The notes beneath the pieces were generated by a model that was not told where the DNA came from, made no database searches, and was given only the letters and a program-made list of their open reading frames with translations. From Liolophura sinensis (lineage: Eukaryota; Mollusca; Polyplacophora; Chitonida; Chitonidae), in the NCBI RefSeq assembly GCF_032854445.1, contig NC_088298.1, forward strand, positions 607,474 to 671,473: a stretch of 64,000 bases of DNA, read 5' to 3'. Positions 20,993 through 33,199 of the stretch are shown here, in pieces. Within the stretch, counting starts at the first letter, position 1, and each line of letters begins with the position of its first letter. The translations under genes were made by a program, and so were the position numbers.

Positions 20993-23720
20993 CGTCAAGT
21001 CCGACATTCCTATACCATTCGTAGTCCGTACAGGGCGTTCCAAGTCGATAATCGCAAGATCCATTTCCAAAACAACGTTTAACAAAAACTCTCAAAGACA
21101 AAGGTATGTAAGAAATTATACAAATAAGAAATAAAGCCGGTAACACACAAGAGAGAAGCGGTCATCAGTTTTCAATGATGCCGGGCAGACAATGAATATT
21201 CCAGGCATGAATTCCATATCAAAGTTCAAATTGGTAGTCCGTGAATGATTTCCATGTCAAATGTCAAATAACAATTAAACGAGTATCTCATTCGCGCTTT
21301 AATTGTAACTGTTCATAAAGGCATCATGCTGATGTAATTAGCATGGCTACCTTTGCGCCCCCTAGCCCCAGGTTAAGCGGTATTAGATACAGTTTGAAAA
21401 TGACGAGCGTTACAGACCCTAACCGATCAGATTGTGATTCAAAAGTAACGGACGATTACGTCTTTCCCGTTAATATGTAAAGATCTCATGCTACAAGAGG
21501 CGCATTCTATGATGTTACACATGACATACAAGATAGACGGTTACACTGGGCAACCAGCGCCATCTATGTTGTTAAATACCATGTACGTGATAGATATGTA
21601 CATACGGATAACAGCGCCGTCTATGTGGTTGATCACTGTGCAGATCGCCAGAGATTTTGAACGCTCTGTCCATACCTGCCAACCAGAGTGTTATGCTCCT
21701 TGTAAAATTTGAGAAACTTAGAATGAAGGCGTTTGATGGAGTATCCTTGACAAACTAGTTTTTGAACTACCAACTTCTGACGCAGATTCAAGTCATCACA
21801 ATTAACGCAAGATCTGACAAATGCTACAAGGCGAGATAGGCTATGTATATGCCATATGCAGGGCCCTTTGGCATATTGCTATCCAAATCAGGATAATTTA
21901 CATCAAAATTGAAACTATCCCTTTTGTCGCAAAGGCGGCGTAAAAGAAGACCTTGTCCGTCTTTGTACAGATATAGATCCAAATAAGATGTACCATCAGG
22001 ACTATCTGTTGTCTCGTATAAATCCAGTGAAGGCGGATAGATTTCCTTCACCGCAATATGGGGATTATTTAACGCCAGTAGATCATCAATATACCGCTTG
22101 GTAAATGAAAACGATCGAGCTTTAAAGATATTACTTTTAAGTAATTTCTGCATATAGTCGTATTCATATGAAAACAGGCATAGGTCTGCCAAAAGAGGCG
22201 CACAATTGGTACCCATTGGAATACCTATGTACTGTTGGTAAATGGTATCTCCGAATTTCACATAGATGTTATTAATGAGAAATTCAAGTAATTCCATTAA
22301 TAATGTAACGTCCCATGAGTGGTAACCTGTATAAAGAGTAGAACTAAAGAAAGCCTTATTGCTTCTGACGTTAATGTAACGGTGACCTGTTTTAGTAAAT
22401 ACCGAGACAATTAACGACGATACTCTTTCAATAAGATCTTTGTGAGGAATTGTAGTGTAGAGAGTAGAGAAATTCCATGTGGATACATCTTTGTACGGGA
22501 TATGCATATAAGCACCGAGTTCTTCTGTAAGACGTTTGGAGTTTTTAAGAATCCACATGCAGTTGACACCTGAATTTTTTGTTATGGCACAACAATACTT
22601 ATTCCAAAATGACTTTAGTTCTTGTAACGCTCTCGTAAGTAGGGTTGACAAGAGTTTGGTGGTACAGCTTCTTGAACCTGCAATAAATGGAGCCTTGTAT
22701 GGGGATTTATGCATTTTAGGAATCCAGTAAAATTGTGGTATTTCTGTGTGACGGGTAGGTATATTTATCCGCCTTTCTTTAAGAAAGGTTTTGTGTTTAT
22801 TAAATTGTTCCTCCAGAGTACATGTAGGAGCAGAATACGTGGGTGTCGTTGTAGATGCACATAGCTCTTGAACAAAAATTTGATGATAATAGTTCTTGCA
22901 AATAAAGATGACATTATTGGGAGACTTGTCTGCGAGAGTGATGACAAATTTACTACGAAGGTCAGCGAGTGTTTCTTGCACAGTGGGTTCCTTCAGAACC
23001 TGTTTAACTTTACGTAAAGCATCAATGTCTAGACGGTGTATAGTTAAACTAACTTTCTTTTTGACAATCTCAAGCCAACCGTTAAGTACCGAAGAATCCC
23101 GTTTTGACCATTTTTTAACATACTCCTCAAGTGCCGATATGATATTTTTTGTTTGATCGAATGTTGACATTACTCTTTTCTCTATACTTTGCACCCCTCA
23201 CAAAGAGATTGCTTAGATCATGATTCTTAATAATATTGAGGTCACCAGTCAGGACATGTTTACATTTGTCGAAGGTAAAAACTGAGGATTCACAATCACA
23301 GCTATAGCCGCCAGAAGTATACGTCGCCAAATCGAACTCCTTGATGGCCTGGGAATAATTGCCAATTTTGGAAGCGATAGGCTTTGTATACTCATAGGAT
23401 ATGCAAGGTGGCTCTTGGGTATTAAAATAATTAGGCACAGCATTACGAACATCAGGTTCATTATAGATGCGTGGTAGGTTAATTAAATCAAGGCCACTGT
23501 CTAAATACTTTATCTTCAGAAAGAGTCGATCGTGTTGTTTCAATTGTAGTTTCAATTGTATGTACAGGGCGATACGATCGAAAATACAATATGTCTTGAC
23601 ACAGACGTACAAGGTGAGGTGGAACATTAAAATTGTGTATGTTATTGGATACGTCTTGAACGACCTGTTTTGGCAAGTTCAATGCCAGTGCATGTAATAC
23701 TGTGCGTAGAACATGCATGC
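20993..23720 (-). mobile_element. Penelope-like retroelement, copy A (longest)
   Basis: Minus strand. The coding part is 23720-21824 and an 830-base 3' region follows, ending at ...GGACTTGACG (20993). The same 3' end recurs in copies B (46904) and C (28485), which fixes it. The 5' end is not defined; coding similarity fades near 23720. The insertion lies in orphan paralogue 3. Confidence 0.75.
21824..23720 (-). pseudogene. Penelope-like reverse transcriptase with upstream CxC segment
   Basis: Three overlapping frames (23718-23488, 23627-23127, 23194-21824) make one protein with frameshifts near 23545 and 23160. N-terminal part: SCDCESSVFTFDKCKHV then GDLNIIKNHDL, a Cys/His segment typical of this family. 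RT: IPQFYWIPKMHKSPYKAPFI (about residues 150-170 of the last frame), IPMGTNCAPLLADL, active site RYIDDLLALNN (about 22075-22105), SYLDLYLYKD. Family knowledge places these motifs in Penelope-like elements, near the Hydra/Naiad types. I see no complete GIY-YIG endonuclease. Compared with copy B, a small indel at about 21838 truncates the C-terminus. Confidence 0.75.
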
Positions 23721-24311
23721 AGAATGTTAAACCCTCTCTTCCTCAACCTGTTATACAGCTGAAAACGTTTTTTTTATGATTTTTGTGGTTTATATTTAAT
23801 ATTCTGCTAAAAATAATAGTAAACAAAATACGGAAGGTAATACAAAATATGAAGGTAAATATATGCACATGCATGCACACGGAGAACTCTTCTGTTTGGA
23901 GAGTTAATTTATCCATCCCCATTTGCAGCCTCAATTTGGCAGTGACAAGACGGCAGAATTTTCAGTCGTTGGCCAACTTCAAACGTGTCTTCATATCTAG
24001 TTTCTAGATGTATGCCACATGTTTGGCTCGATGGATGATAGAGTATTTTACTTATGGCTTCTATACACACTTTTCACAGTATCGCTCGGGATTGTAGATT
24101 TACTGGGTTTTGTGTTTCGTCTGTTTGCAACAAGGTTGTTCTGCGCAAGAGTTGCCTTATATAGTCTAAGCATTGTGATAGTCGCCACCCTCATCTTTTG
24201 ACCTAAGTGGTTTATCTGGCACTGTCGTCCCAGTTGTACATTGCAGCTTTGTAGTTGCAATCGGGAAGAAGCAAAACTGAACACTGAACAGACGGTGAGT
24301 GTACAACAAAA
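23721..24311. other. No gene seen
   Basis: AT-rich spacer between the Penelope copy and the Tc1 element. The frame 24019-24201 is hydrophobic but has no context or motif. Confidence 0.4.
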
Positions 24312-25809
24312 TATAAACTCTGTCAAAAAAGAAATGCAACCCCCGTATTTTAGAGATTTTCATATTTAGTTTTAGGACGGCACAACTTTTTTCTTATTGA
24401 AGACAGAAGTCAGAAATTTGGCAGAATAATAATCAAGATGGTCATGTTTAAAACTGTCTTTTCAAAAGTCATCTCACAGACACCAGTTGCTCACCAGGGG
24501 GCGTCTTCCTCAGTATCTCGTATGACCACCACGAGCTGCAATCACTGCACGGCATCTCCTTGGACAAGAACGGATAAGACGCCGGATTCTCTCCTGGGGA
24601 ATGGCCCTCCACTCCTCCTTTAACGCAATGGCGAGCTGTTGAAACGTCTGCATCCCACAGGTGTTCAATAGGGTTGAGGTCTGGTGATTTAGAGGGCCAC
24701 GACAAGACATTGACGTTGGAATCCTGCAGAAAGTTCATTGTTGCACGTGCAGTATAAGGCCTGGCGTTGTCCTGTTGAAAAAGCTGTGTCTGTCGGTCAA
24801 TAATGGGGAGAAGGTGAGGCTGTAACACGTGGTTGATGTAACGTTGGGCTGTCAGGTTCCCTGGAACGATCACCAAGTCTGATTTCTGGTTGTATGAGAT
24901 GGCTCCCCAAACCATAACACTGCGTCCGGCAGGTGGACAGATTTGGCGGAGGGCGCAAAGCGTTCATGACGTCTCCTATACACACGCTGTCTTCCGTCGT
25001 GACGTGTCGAAAGAAAACGGGATTCATCAGAAAACCAGATGCGCCTCCAGTTTTGTAAAGTACATATCCTTACGTTGTTGCACCACCTGAGTCGTAGGCA
25101 TCGATGTAAGGGGCGTAGTACAGGTCAAACAACTGGTCTACAGGCACGTAAACCCGCTTCTTTCAGACGGTTCCTAATCGTTTGAGCCGACACTCTCCTC
25201 AAACCTGGTATTGGTGTGGCAGTCACGGTTGGTAGGGCATGCCGGTTACGCAGGTGAAGGACCCGGATGTACTGATCTTGAAGTGGGGTCGTCATTCTTG
25301 GCCTTCCACTTCTCGGGCGATCGTTGGTCGAATTAAAATTGTTGTAACGGCTCCAAAGTCGGGATATCGTTGTTTTGTGAACATTTAGGTGTCGTGCAAT
25401 AGTACCAAAACTTTCTCCGGCTTGAAGACGACTAATGGCGATATTTCGGTCGTCAGCAATCAGTCGCGGCATTTTACCGACTGCCTTTCGTCGACGAATA
25501 TATGAATAAAATACGAAAGCACATGGGCTTTTATACAACCCCACACTATAACTGCCATTGACATGATTTGCATGTGAATGGTTCTGTGTGCGACGTCAAC
25601 AGGGTCAGTCCATGCGTTGTGACGTCATAAGCAATAAAATACACTTAGGAGAGATAAGGCAGTTGTTTGGATGGTAATCTTCATTAAAAACGTGTATAAT
25701 TAATTTCATTACATTTGGCTAAAATTTAGTTTGGAATCTATAACTTTATTCGAACGAATTTTTGATAACCGAGGACAGGGGTTGCGTTTCTTTTTTGACA
25801 CAGTTTATA
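24312..25809 (-). mobile_element. Tc1/mariner transposon 1
   Basis: Terminal inverted repeats of about 29 bases: TATAAACTCTGTCAAAAAAG at 24312 and its reverse complement ending at 25809, with few mismatches. TA lies at both ends. 1.5 kb, the normal size for Tc1 elements. One transposase gene on the minus strand. Confidence 0.9.
24510..25472 (-). pseudogene. Tc1-like transposase (DD34E), frameshifted
   Basis: Start chosen at MPRLIADDRNIAISRLQAG (25472). The N-terminal paired-like helix-turn-helix follows (SFGTIARHLNVHKTTISRLW), then a GRP linker (RPRSGRPRM) and the catalytic domain. Catalytic residues visible: WFSDESRF, FQQDNARPY, SPDLNPIEHLWD; 34 residues separate the second Asp and the Glu. 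Ends GGHTRY at 24510. Frameshifts at about 25130, 24920 and 24690 break it. Family length is about 340 residues; the broken copy spans 320. Confidence 0.9.
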
Positions 25810-27400
25810 ATGAAGAAATGTCACTATGGCAGCATGCTGAACCCGAATTTGGCGCGTTATGCGTTTGAGTTTTGTCTTTTTAAAAACTCCAGCGTATGGT
25901 TTTGTTATATGTTGTTTCAACAATGTCGATCACGGTGTCACAGTGTATGTATGCATGAGACCTCCATTTCCTAAGATCATGCGCAAGAATCCGTGACGCG
26001 CAAAACGTGGTGCAGCACGCCTGCGGCGCGGTCAGTCGTCTGCACATTTTGTTCGATTATGTTTTGGTTTATATATTAATGCTAAATATACCGGTTTACC
26101 GGGAACACAGAAATGATAAATAAACTCAACATGTACATGTGTGAAACGTGTGCGTCACAATCGGAAGATTCCTGAGTACTGACGGATATCTTCAAAAACA
26201 CAATTTTAAAAATAACTTGATATTATGTAGGCGACTAACTCCGTGTTCAAAAATAACCAACTTTGGTACAGCATTCCTTTACATATAAACATGACCATCC
26301 ACACATCTATAGACTAAAACCTAAAGATGTTTTTTTTATTTAAAATATACATATATACACAATCAGGTGCATCAATCCTCGTGTGTCCATTTAGAGCGCC
26401 AATATTTGTTTTTTGCTTTAGTTTATACCCCATTTATTTGAAACTTTTTCATAGCATTTTGATTGTATCAATGCATGTCATTAATCTAATGTTAGGTTTG
26501 AACTGTGAGGCTTTCCCAATGCCTAAGCGGTAGTCTATAAATGATGTATGAAAAAATACCTATACCATGTTAGATTAGATCGAAATGTGAAATTTTATTT
26601 TTCTAGTGTAGTGATTATATATTGAAGAATTGATCAAATCTGAATCATTGATGTGTGTTAAGGTCTGCATTCAACACCAAGTATCCCAATATTTAACACC
26701 AGTTAATTTAATGCATGGTTGAAAAACTTGGTGCAATTGCACGGTGATCAGTAAAAGTAATACTGATCGGATGCAGAATTCAAAAAAATATAATTAGATT
26801 TAAAAGTGGATATGCACAGCTTGTTTAAGATAATCCCTTATGATGACAAGTTTGAGGAGATCTAAACGAGGACAACAACAATCTGACACAAAACTGCACC
26901 TAGCCCTGGGCGGCACCAACCTGGGTTTGTGGTCAGGTATATCAGCGATATAATTGGTAAATCAATAAATGATTAATGCTTTTTGCTGATATGACTGCTG
27001 GGGCTAGGTAGGGAAAGGCTTGAAGTTGAAGGACTTTGTTCTTACAGCACACACTTGAAGCTGGGAAGCGGTATGATATGGTATCCCAGCTTCAAGTTGC
27101 TTCAGTGCATGTGGTCTGTATCTCTCAAGGTATGACACCATCAAAACCATTACTGTTGTGACATTCTTTCCATTTAGTGTTTTCAGTGTTGAATTGATTT
27201 GAATTTGAATACATGATATTGCTGTCGTTCAGTGCAAAAATTTGTCCCTGTATTTGGTGAATTTGTCATCGTTGCTATTAAAACAATCCAGTGGAGCTGT
27301 ACTTCACACTGAAGGTGTAAGACTATAAATTTAAATTTGAATATTGATTATCTCTGGCCAAATTTTTAAGTACATGTATTATTAAACCACTTTTTCACGT
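25810..27400. other. No gene seen; one hairpin
   Basis: AT-rich unique sequence. The only notable structure is the 14-base-pair hairpin at 27053-27097. Open frames are short and without motif. Confidence 0.4.
27053..27097. repeat. Perfect 14-bp inverted repeat (hairpin)
   Basis: ACTTGAAGCTGGGA at 27053-27066 and its exact reverse complement at 27084-27097, loop of 17 bases. It is 300 bases upstream of the first SET exon. It could be a small-element scar or an RNA hairpin. Confidence 0.6.
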
Positions 27401-27403
27401 TAT

Positions 27404-28019
27404 GGTGTTTATACGACAAGGAATTTCTATTCTGGAGATTTTCTTCTTGAATACAAAGGGGATCTCATTTCAGAAAAGGAGGGGTGCCTCAGAGAGCGAC
27501 AATACAGTAAACAGGAGGGAAGTTTCCTTTTCTTTTTCTGCCATTGTGGACAGAGGTTGTGGTAAGGAATGAACTCTTTGCTTGTACATTATAAGTGTAG
27601 TGTTGCACGACATTTACTATTGATTTTGTTCTTATGCAAACATACATTTAGGATTCTTTCCTGTACATGGATTTAAAGCTGCTAGTGAAAAATTGTACTT
27701 TGTGAGAAAAATGACAAACCACATACCCACCCACACTCTCATCCATCTTCTCATATAAATAAAAAAGTGTGTTTTCTTGTTATATGTGCACAATGTGACC
27801 CTTGGTTTAACTTTTCTCTTAAGTGTTGACGCCAGTATAGATCCATTTGACACAAACAAAGCTTGAATAGTCAATGACAGCCATTACAAGCTCCCCTCGG
27901 CAATGCGAGTCATACCGTTTGAAAGAAGGCCATGTCTGTGTCTTTTTGCAATAAGAACTATTCCAGTGGGTGTTGAGTTGAGACATGATTATGGTGTAGC
28001 AGATCTTCCATGGCGACTG
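27404..28019 (+). CDS. SET-domain protein, two exons (partial; in-frame stop)
   Basis: Exon a (about 27404-27561) reads YGVYTTRNFYSGDFLLEYKG then DLISEKEGCLRERQYSKQEG and SFLFFF: the first half of a SET domain of the KMT5A-like type. It ends at a GT donor. Exon b (27824-28019, AG acceptor, GTAAGT donor) continues in frame with CVDASIDPF, then CLCLFAIRTIPVGVELRHDYGVADLPWRL, the second half with the conserved ELRxDYG. SET domains transfer methyl groups from S-adenosylmethionine to protein lysines. A TGA at 27864-27866, where family members read through to the VN-H motif (here VNDSHY), suggests a pseudogene or a sequencing error. The exon a acceptor is not clear. Confidence 0.75.
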
Positions 28020-28252
28020 GTAAGTGCATTTGACATGTTTGAGATTTTTATTCTTCTTGTCACTTCCTAGTTTGTTCTTTCACATTTGTCTCTGTACATG
28101 TGCAGCTTATAAGCACAAAAGCACAAGTCTTCTTTACTGAGCATCTCTATGGTTATTTAGTTAATGCCATTGTCTATTCTATTAAGGTAACACGATCTAG
28201 ATTCAGTTATGTCTGAGCAGTTTATGAAACAGTGTTTCATATGATATGTTTC

Positions 28253-28485
28253 ACCTTGATATGGAATTCATGCCTGGAATATTCATTGTCTGCCCGGCAT
28301 CATTGAAAACTGATGACCGCTTCTCTCTTGTGTGTTACCGGCTTTATTTCTTGTTTGTATAATTTCTTACAGACCTTTGTCTTTGGGAGTTAGTGTTAAA
28401 CGTTGTTTTGGAAATAGATCTTGCGATTATCGATTTGGAACGCCCTTTACGAACTACGAATGGTATATGAATGTCGGACTTGACG
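28253..28485 (+). mobile_element. Penelope-like element, copy C (3' end only)
   Basis: The reverse complement of 20993-21226: both contain GGAATTCATGCCTGGAATAT and TGCCCGGCATCATTGAAAAC, and end GAATGTCGGACTTGACG. Only the last 233 bases of the element are present, a severe 5' truncation. It lies in the putative intron after the SET exons. Confidence 0.85.
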
Positions 28486-29323
28486 CTTTTATTTTGTATA
28501 ATACTCTAGTCTAGCATAACACGTTTTTATACATTTGTGCCACTGTCAGGGTTTTAATTATTTGTGCTACCACACCATTACCCATGTGAATACATGGCAC
28601 ACAATATATAGTACATAGCACATGACATCACCTTCATCTCTCAGTTGTGCGGGTGAACACTCCTACACATCTTTCTTAGACTTTCACATAATAATGAAAT
28701 ATAATAGTTTCTACATAAAGCCACAAGTTGAAATGAAAAGCATGGTACATGTACCATAGTAGAAATATCGTTTACTACTGTTAAACTGAATAGTTTAAGA
28801 GACTAATTTTATAGACTGAGAGTTACTGAAACACCTACAAGATGCATTTTTATTCCACTTTTGTCATATTTGACCTTTAAACTTTCAGCGTCCAGAGAAA
28901 AAAAGCCTTAAAAGGTGATTTTAAAGTAACATGAAAATTGTTATTGCCTTGTAAAATTGAAAAAGAAAAGTTATCAATCATGCAAAATGTTTCGTTTACA
29001 GCCTCTTTTTGCTTTTTCTTTCTCGCAAAAGTGTGTGACTCACATTCCATCTTTCATAATTTTTCTAAACAAATTATTCAAAGAATGAATGAATGTTAAT
29101 ACTCCAAAGCAGTAAAGTGATGTACACTGTTGCAATACCATTAATACCCACCCATAAAAAAGGAAATCTATGCCCATGTGTATCATTTGACAGATCTGCA
29201 GATGAACATACTGAAACCATTTGTGGTTGTTTTGCCATCTAACATTACTAACAAGAATTTACAGCAGTTAATTACACACACTGTACTGTCTCATAATTAA
29301 TTCCTGGTGTTTTTATCAGTTGT
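28486..29323. other. No gene seen
   Basis: AT-rich spacer between the short Penelope copy and the assembly gap. Confidence 0.4.
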
Positions 29324-29523
29324 NNNNNNNNNNNNNNNNNNNNNNNNNNNNNNNNNNNNNNNNNNNNNNNNNNNNNNNNNNNNNNNNNNNNNNNNNNNNN
29401 NNNNNNNNNNNNNNNNNNNNNNNNNNNNNNNNNNNNNNNNNNNNNNNNNNNNNNNNNNNNNNNNNNNNNNNNNNNNNNNNNNNNNNNNNNNNNNNNNNNN
29501 NNNNNNNNNNNNNNNNNNNNNNN
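29324..29523. other. Assembly gap (200 N)
   Basis: Exactly 200 N, probably an arbitrary-size scaffold gap. The open frames crossing it are artefacts. Confidence 1.
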
Positions 29524-31249
29524 CCCCCTTAACATCACAGCATTAGAGAGTAAATGTTATTTCTCAAATTTCGTTTGCGGGGACTACGTCCGGGGCTGTG
29601 GTTCATGGGTCAATCGAGTAGATTGAATTTAACCTTTGGTGTAACTCAATCTGTTCGAGTATACCTCATATGGAATCCTTGGTGTCTTCCTGCTGGGTAT
29701 CCCCAGGTTCAGACATCGCCCTTGTTGGCACTCCGTGGTGGGTGAGGAACATATGGGGTGAACTTTATACACATATATACCATGTTTACATTAAAAATTT
29801 CTGCAAATGTTTCCAATTTATCTAACCAAACTTCCTCTCAGCCGACTTTGTTGCCGTGTGTTGATAAAAAGAGGAAGTTATCGGAATCAGTTGATAACGA
29901 ACAGGACAGCTGGCCGGCTTTCATTGTTTTTTCAACAAAAAGTGAACAAAAGCCGGCCTCCAAAATGCATCCGTTCCTTTTAAAAAGAGCTCTCAGGGTG
30001 CAGCTGGAACTCTTAAAAACGTTAAAAAGCTGAGATCCGAGACATTCTCATTGAATATTTCCGGAGGCAACAATCTAAAAATCTGCTGTCATTGAATAAA
30101 ATTTCCGATATGAGCCACAATTAGATATGGTGTTGGAACACAACATTCAGGGTTTACACAGCTTTTTTTATTAATAAATAATTTACCACATGGCAGGATT
30201 TCTGTTTGCGTAAATTTTTTAGTTTGATGGTGAGATAGTATGCATAATCTCAGTAAGATTTAAATAGAAATTAACAAAAAAGTGGGGAAACAAAACCGAA
30301 TTAGATCGTCAGAGAGGCCTTAATTTGTAACATAGAAGAGCCGGTTATTTTACCTGACTATGACAGGGAATTTTTCCCGGGTTTAGAAAAACGTAATTGG
30401 TCTGATAGATTACGAAGTTAGGATATGTGTGACATCCGGTAAGCTGACATCATCTGAACATGTGCACAACGTCATCAGCTTTTGAGACGAAATCCTCAGT
30501 GGCGGCACAGCAACATCGATAACGGTAAGTCAAAGAAAATAACGCACGTAAGGAATAACGTACGTAAGTGGTTTTGGTCGAATACGTGTGAAATCATTGA
30601 GGGGACGGCTAAAATTTCTATGCGCATTAAATGTAAGCGATGTTAGGCTGGACTTACAAGGGCGTTTGGCTAAAACGAGCGGTTGTCATGTGTAGTGATG
30701 GTGAAACTGGCCAGGCTTGACAAACCGTGATTTGACCGCGCGAATCTAACGCACGTTAGCAGTTAACTGACCTGTTTGAAAATAAATGGAATAGGTTGTA
30801 TGTGTGAGACATTAATGTAAACTCAGTTTGTTTGTTGATGTTTTGCCCTACTTAGCGGTTACGTTTTGCTGAAGCATTATGCTCAGTTGTAAGTCATAGG
30901 TTGTGTTTTCGTGGTGGTCTCTTGCGGACATTAGGCTTTGACAGATTGTTCACATAAGTCAAACTAAGAAATGTCTGACCAAGCTATTTTTCGTCCATTT
31001 GTGCATTTGGCTTGCACAGGCCAGCAATTTAACACTGGTCCAGGCACATTTGGTCATTTTGTACTGTAAAACCCCAAAAATGCGACAAAACCTTATTTTA
31101 TCTTCTGCAACGCTCATTATCTTCTGCAACACCATCTGACCTGCTGTTTTCCAATTAAATATCTTTCACTTAACCAGTGAGTTAAATGTAACTTAGAATG
31201 GAATGAAAACAAACCAGTTTTAATATGCCCAAATGATTTTATTTTGCAG
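29524..31249. other. Spacer with possible 5' leader of the next gene
   Basis: No coding sequence is recognised. A GT donor context (ATAACG|GTAAGTC) at about 30522 and an AG acceptor just before 31250 (TTTTGCAG|TACAAGATG) suggest an untranslated first exon and intron leading to the gene at 31256. The frame 29758-30033 contains a Lys/Glu-rich stretch but no known domain. Confidence 0.35.
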
Positions 31250-31255
31250 TACAAG

Positions 31256-33115
31256 ATGTCCTTGAAAGTGAAAATTCGTTCTGACGTACGAAATAAGAAC
31301 CCAAGAGCACCTGAAGTTAGTGAATCATCAGGGCCTTTTCAGTCCTCAGGAGCGCGCCACTCTGCAGCCTACAGGGAGCGTATTAAAACGGATCCTGAAT
31401 AGTGGAAAACTTACAAAATTTTGGAGACGGCAAGAGCACGTCAAATGCGTCAAAATCGAACAGAAGAACAGAAACTTATACAAAGAGAACAAGCTCGCAT
31501 AAGACAGCGGAGATTTGCTGCAAAACGCAAAGATATTTCTCAAGGATTAAAAGAGAATAGATGTAAGCCAAGAAAAGTTCTCACAACACATGAAGCTGAC
31601 AAAAAAACGGGAATACAACAGACTGAAAAAGAGGGAGTCAAGAAACAGAATGAGCTCGCAGCAGAAAAGAAGGGTTCGTGGAAAAGAGGCACAGAGAAGA
31701 AGGGAGCAAAGAGAAAGCTTAAGACAAAAAACTGGAACAAAAAGGAAAACTACGAATAACAATAATGTCATAAGTACAAGCACTGGCTATAAAACAGATT
31801 CTGCTCGAAAGATGGCAGTTTTGCGTTTGAGGGCGAAAATTCCGAAAGATGCTGAAAAATTTGCACATCTTATTGCTGAGTAGATTGACGGAAAGCAGAC
31901 AACTCCGAAGAAGGTGGCAGCACTACGGGCCAGGGGAATCGAAACTTGTAGGAAAAGAATAGCTTTCCAAACTGAACTTTCCAATAAAATGAAGACAGCT
32001 GTCAGTGAACTGAAATTCAAAGCTGATAAGGATTCCTTGAAGAAAAGAAGACTGTTAATGAGTAGCTGTCTTATTGACAAGAAATACAGGCTATCTAGAG
32101 AGCCGAATGTTAGACAGGGCTACATCACAAAGCTTTCCAGGGAAGTTGAACAAACAGGCTCAGTGGAAATCAGGAGAAGAACTACAAAAGATGCAACGTG
32201 TTTAGATGTTATACAAAACATCCAGTCTTTCTATCAAAGTCCTAAAATTGCTCGAGAGTTACACTGCATGAGAACATCTAAAGCCCAACAGCAGAGGTTC
32301 ATTACGGAAGTCTCAATACAGAGAGCTTTTGACATGTGGAGGGCCGAAAATCCTGAACATAATGTTGTTTCATTGTCAGTTTTCCAGAAACTGAGACCGT
32401 CTCATGTTCTCCTACAAAGATCTACAACACTGCGTCAGTGTCTTTGCGAATACTGTACCAGTATTATGTTTAAGTTGAAAGCGCTAAATAGGGCATTATC
32501 TTTGTGTACTGGTAACCAGAAAACTCTGATAGTGAAGCATAAATATCACTTACTTGATCTCACAATGTGTCCTAAGGGTGAACAAGTTTCATGAGCCGAA
32601 GTGTATCGAGCGGAGTTGTCAGAAGTGTGGAGAAGGGCTACTTGCTGAACATTTTTCAGACTTCAGCAGATTGCATGGTGAAAAAATGATCTCGTGGCAG
32701 GCATGGGAAACACAAACCTATTTCCATGAGGGAAAGCAAAAATCTAAAAAAGTTCAGGTTACGAGGAGAGACAAGTTTTCACAATTAATGAGAGAACTTA
32801 CAGGAGAATGTGGGCCATTAGCAAAACATGTTTTTACTGCCAATTGGCAGGCCGATATCTTTTCACATATTAAAACTAAGCTTCCTTCAGGATGGTGTCT
32901 ATTTGTCATGGGCTTTGCTGAAAACTTTGGATGTATTTCCCAAGATGAAATTCAAGCTGCCCATTGGGCTAAAAATCAGGTCACAGTGCACCCAATTGTA
33001 TGCTTTTATCACTGCCAGCATGAACAGAAATCTCATATTGTTCAAGAGGCGTTAGTCTTCATATCAAATGACTTAAAACATGACAATCACTTGGTCAACC
33101 ATTTTGAATCAAAAA
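31256..33115 (+). pseudogene. Transposase-like gene with basic N-terminus, truncated by a LINE
   Basis: ATG at 31256 follows a splice acceptor. The first part (SAAYRERIKTDPE, stop at 31400) leads into long Arg/Lys-rich helices (KKREYNRLKKRESRNRMSSQ, 31596 on) like a coiled DNA-binding region. Then come a central domain (31914-32594) with CLCEYCTSIMFKLKAL, and a C-terminal domain (32554-33115) with CIERSCQKCG, FTANWQADIFSHI, CISQDEIQAAHWAKNQVTVHP and SNDLKHD. I recall this order from multi-copy proteins of corals, lancelets and molluscs that behave as transposon proteins; no superfamily name is certain. It has stops at 31400 and about 31880 and frameshifts near 31575 and 32580. The 3' part is cut at about 33115 by a LINE. 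Confidence 0.6.
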
Positions 33116-33199
33116 AAAATTATTCATTATATAGTACTTATTCAAATCGATCTTTATCAATAACAATATTATTCACAGCCCTGTTGCTCTGGAAACAGA

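Noticed and set aside
21155-21175. Hammerhead ribozyme core (CTGATGA) in the Penelope 3' region
   Set aside because: The reverse strand has CTGATGACC, but no GAAA box with closing stems follows. A similar CTGATGAG at 40626 also lacks the partner stems.
29272-29546. Open frames spanning the N gap
   Set aside because: They are translations of N.
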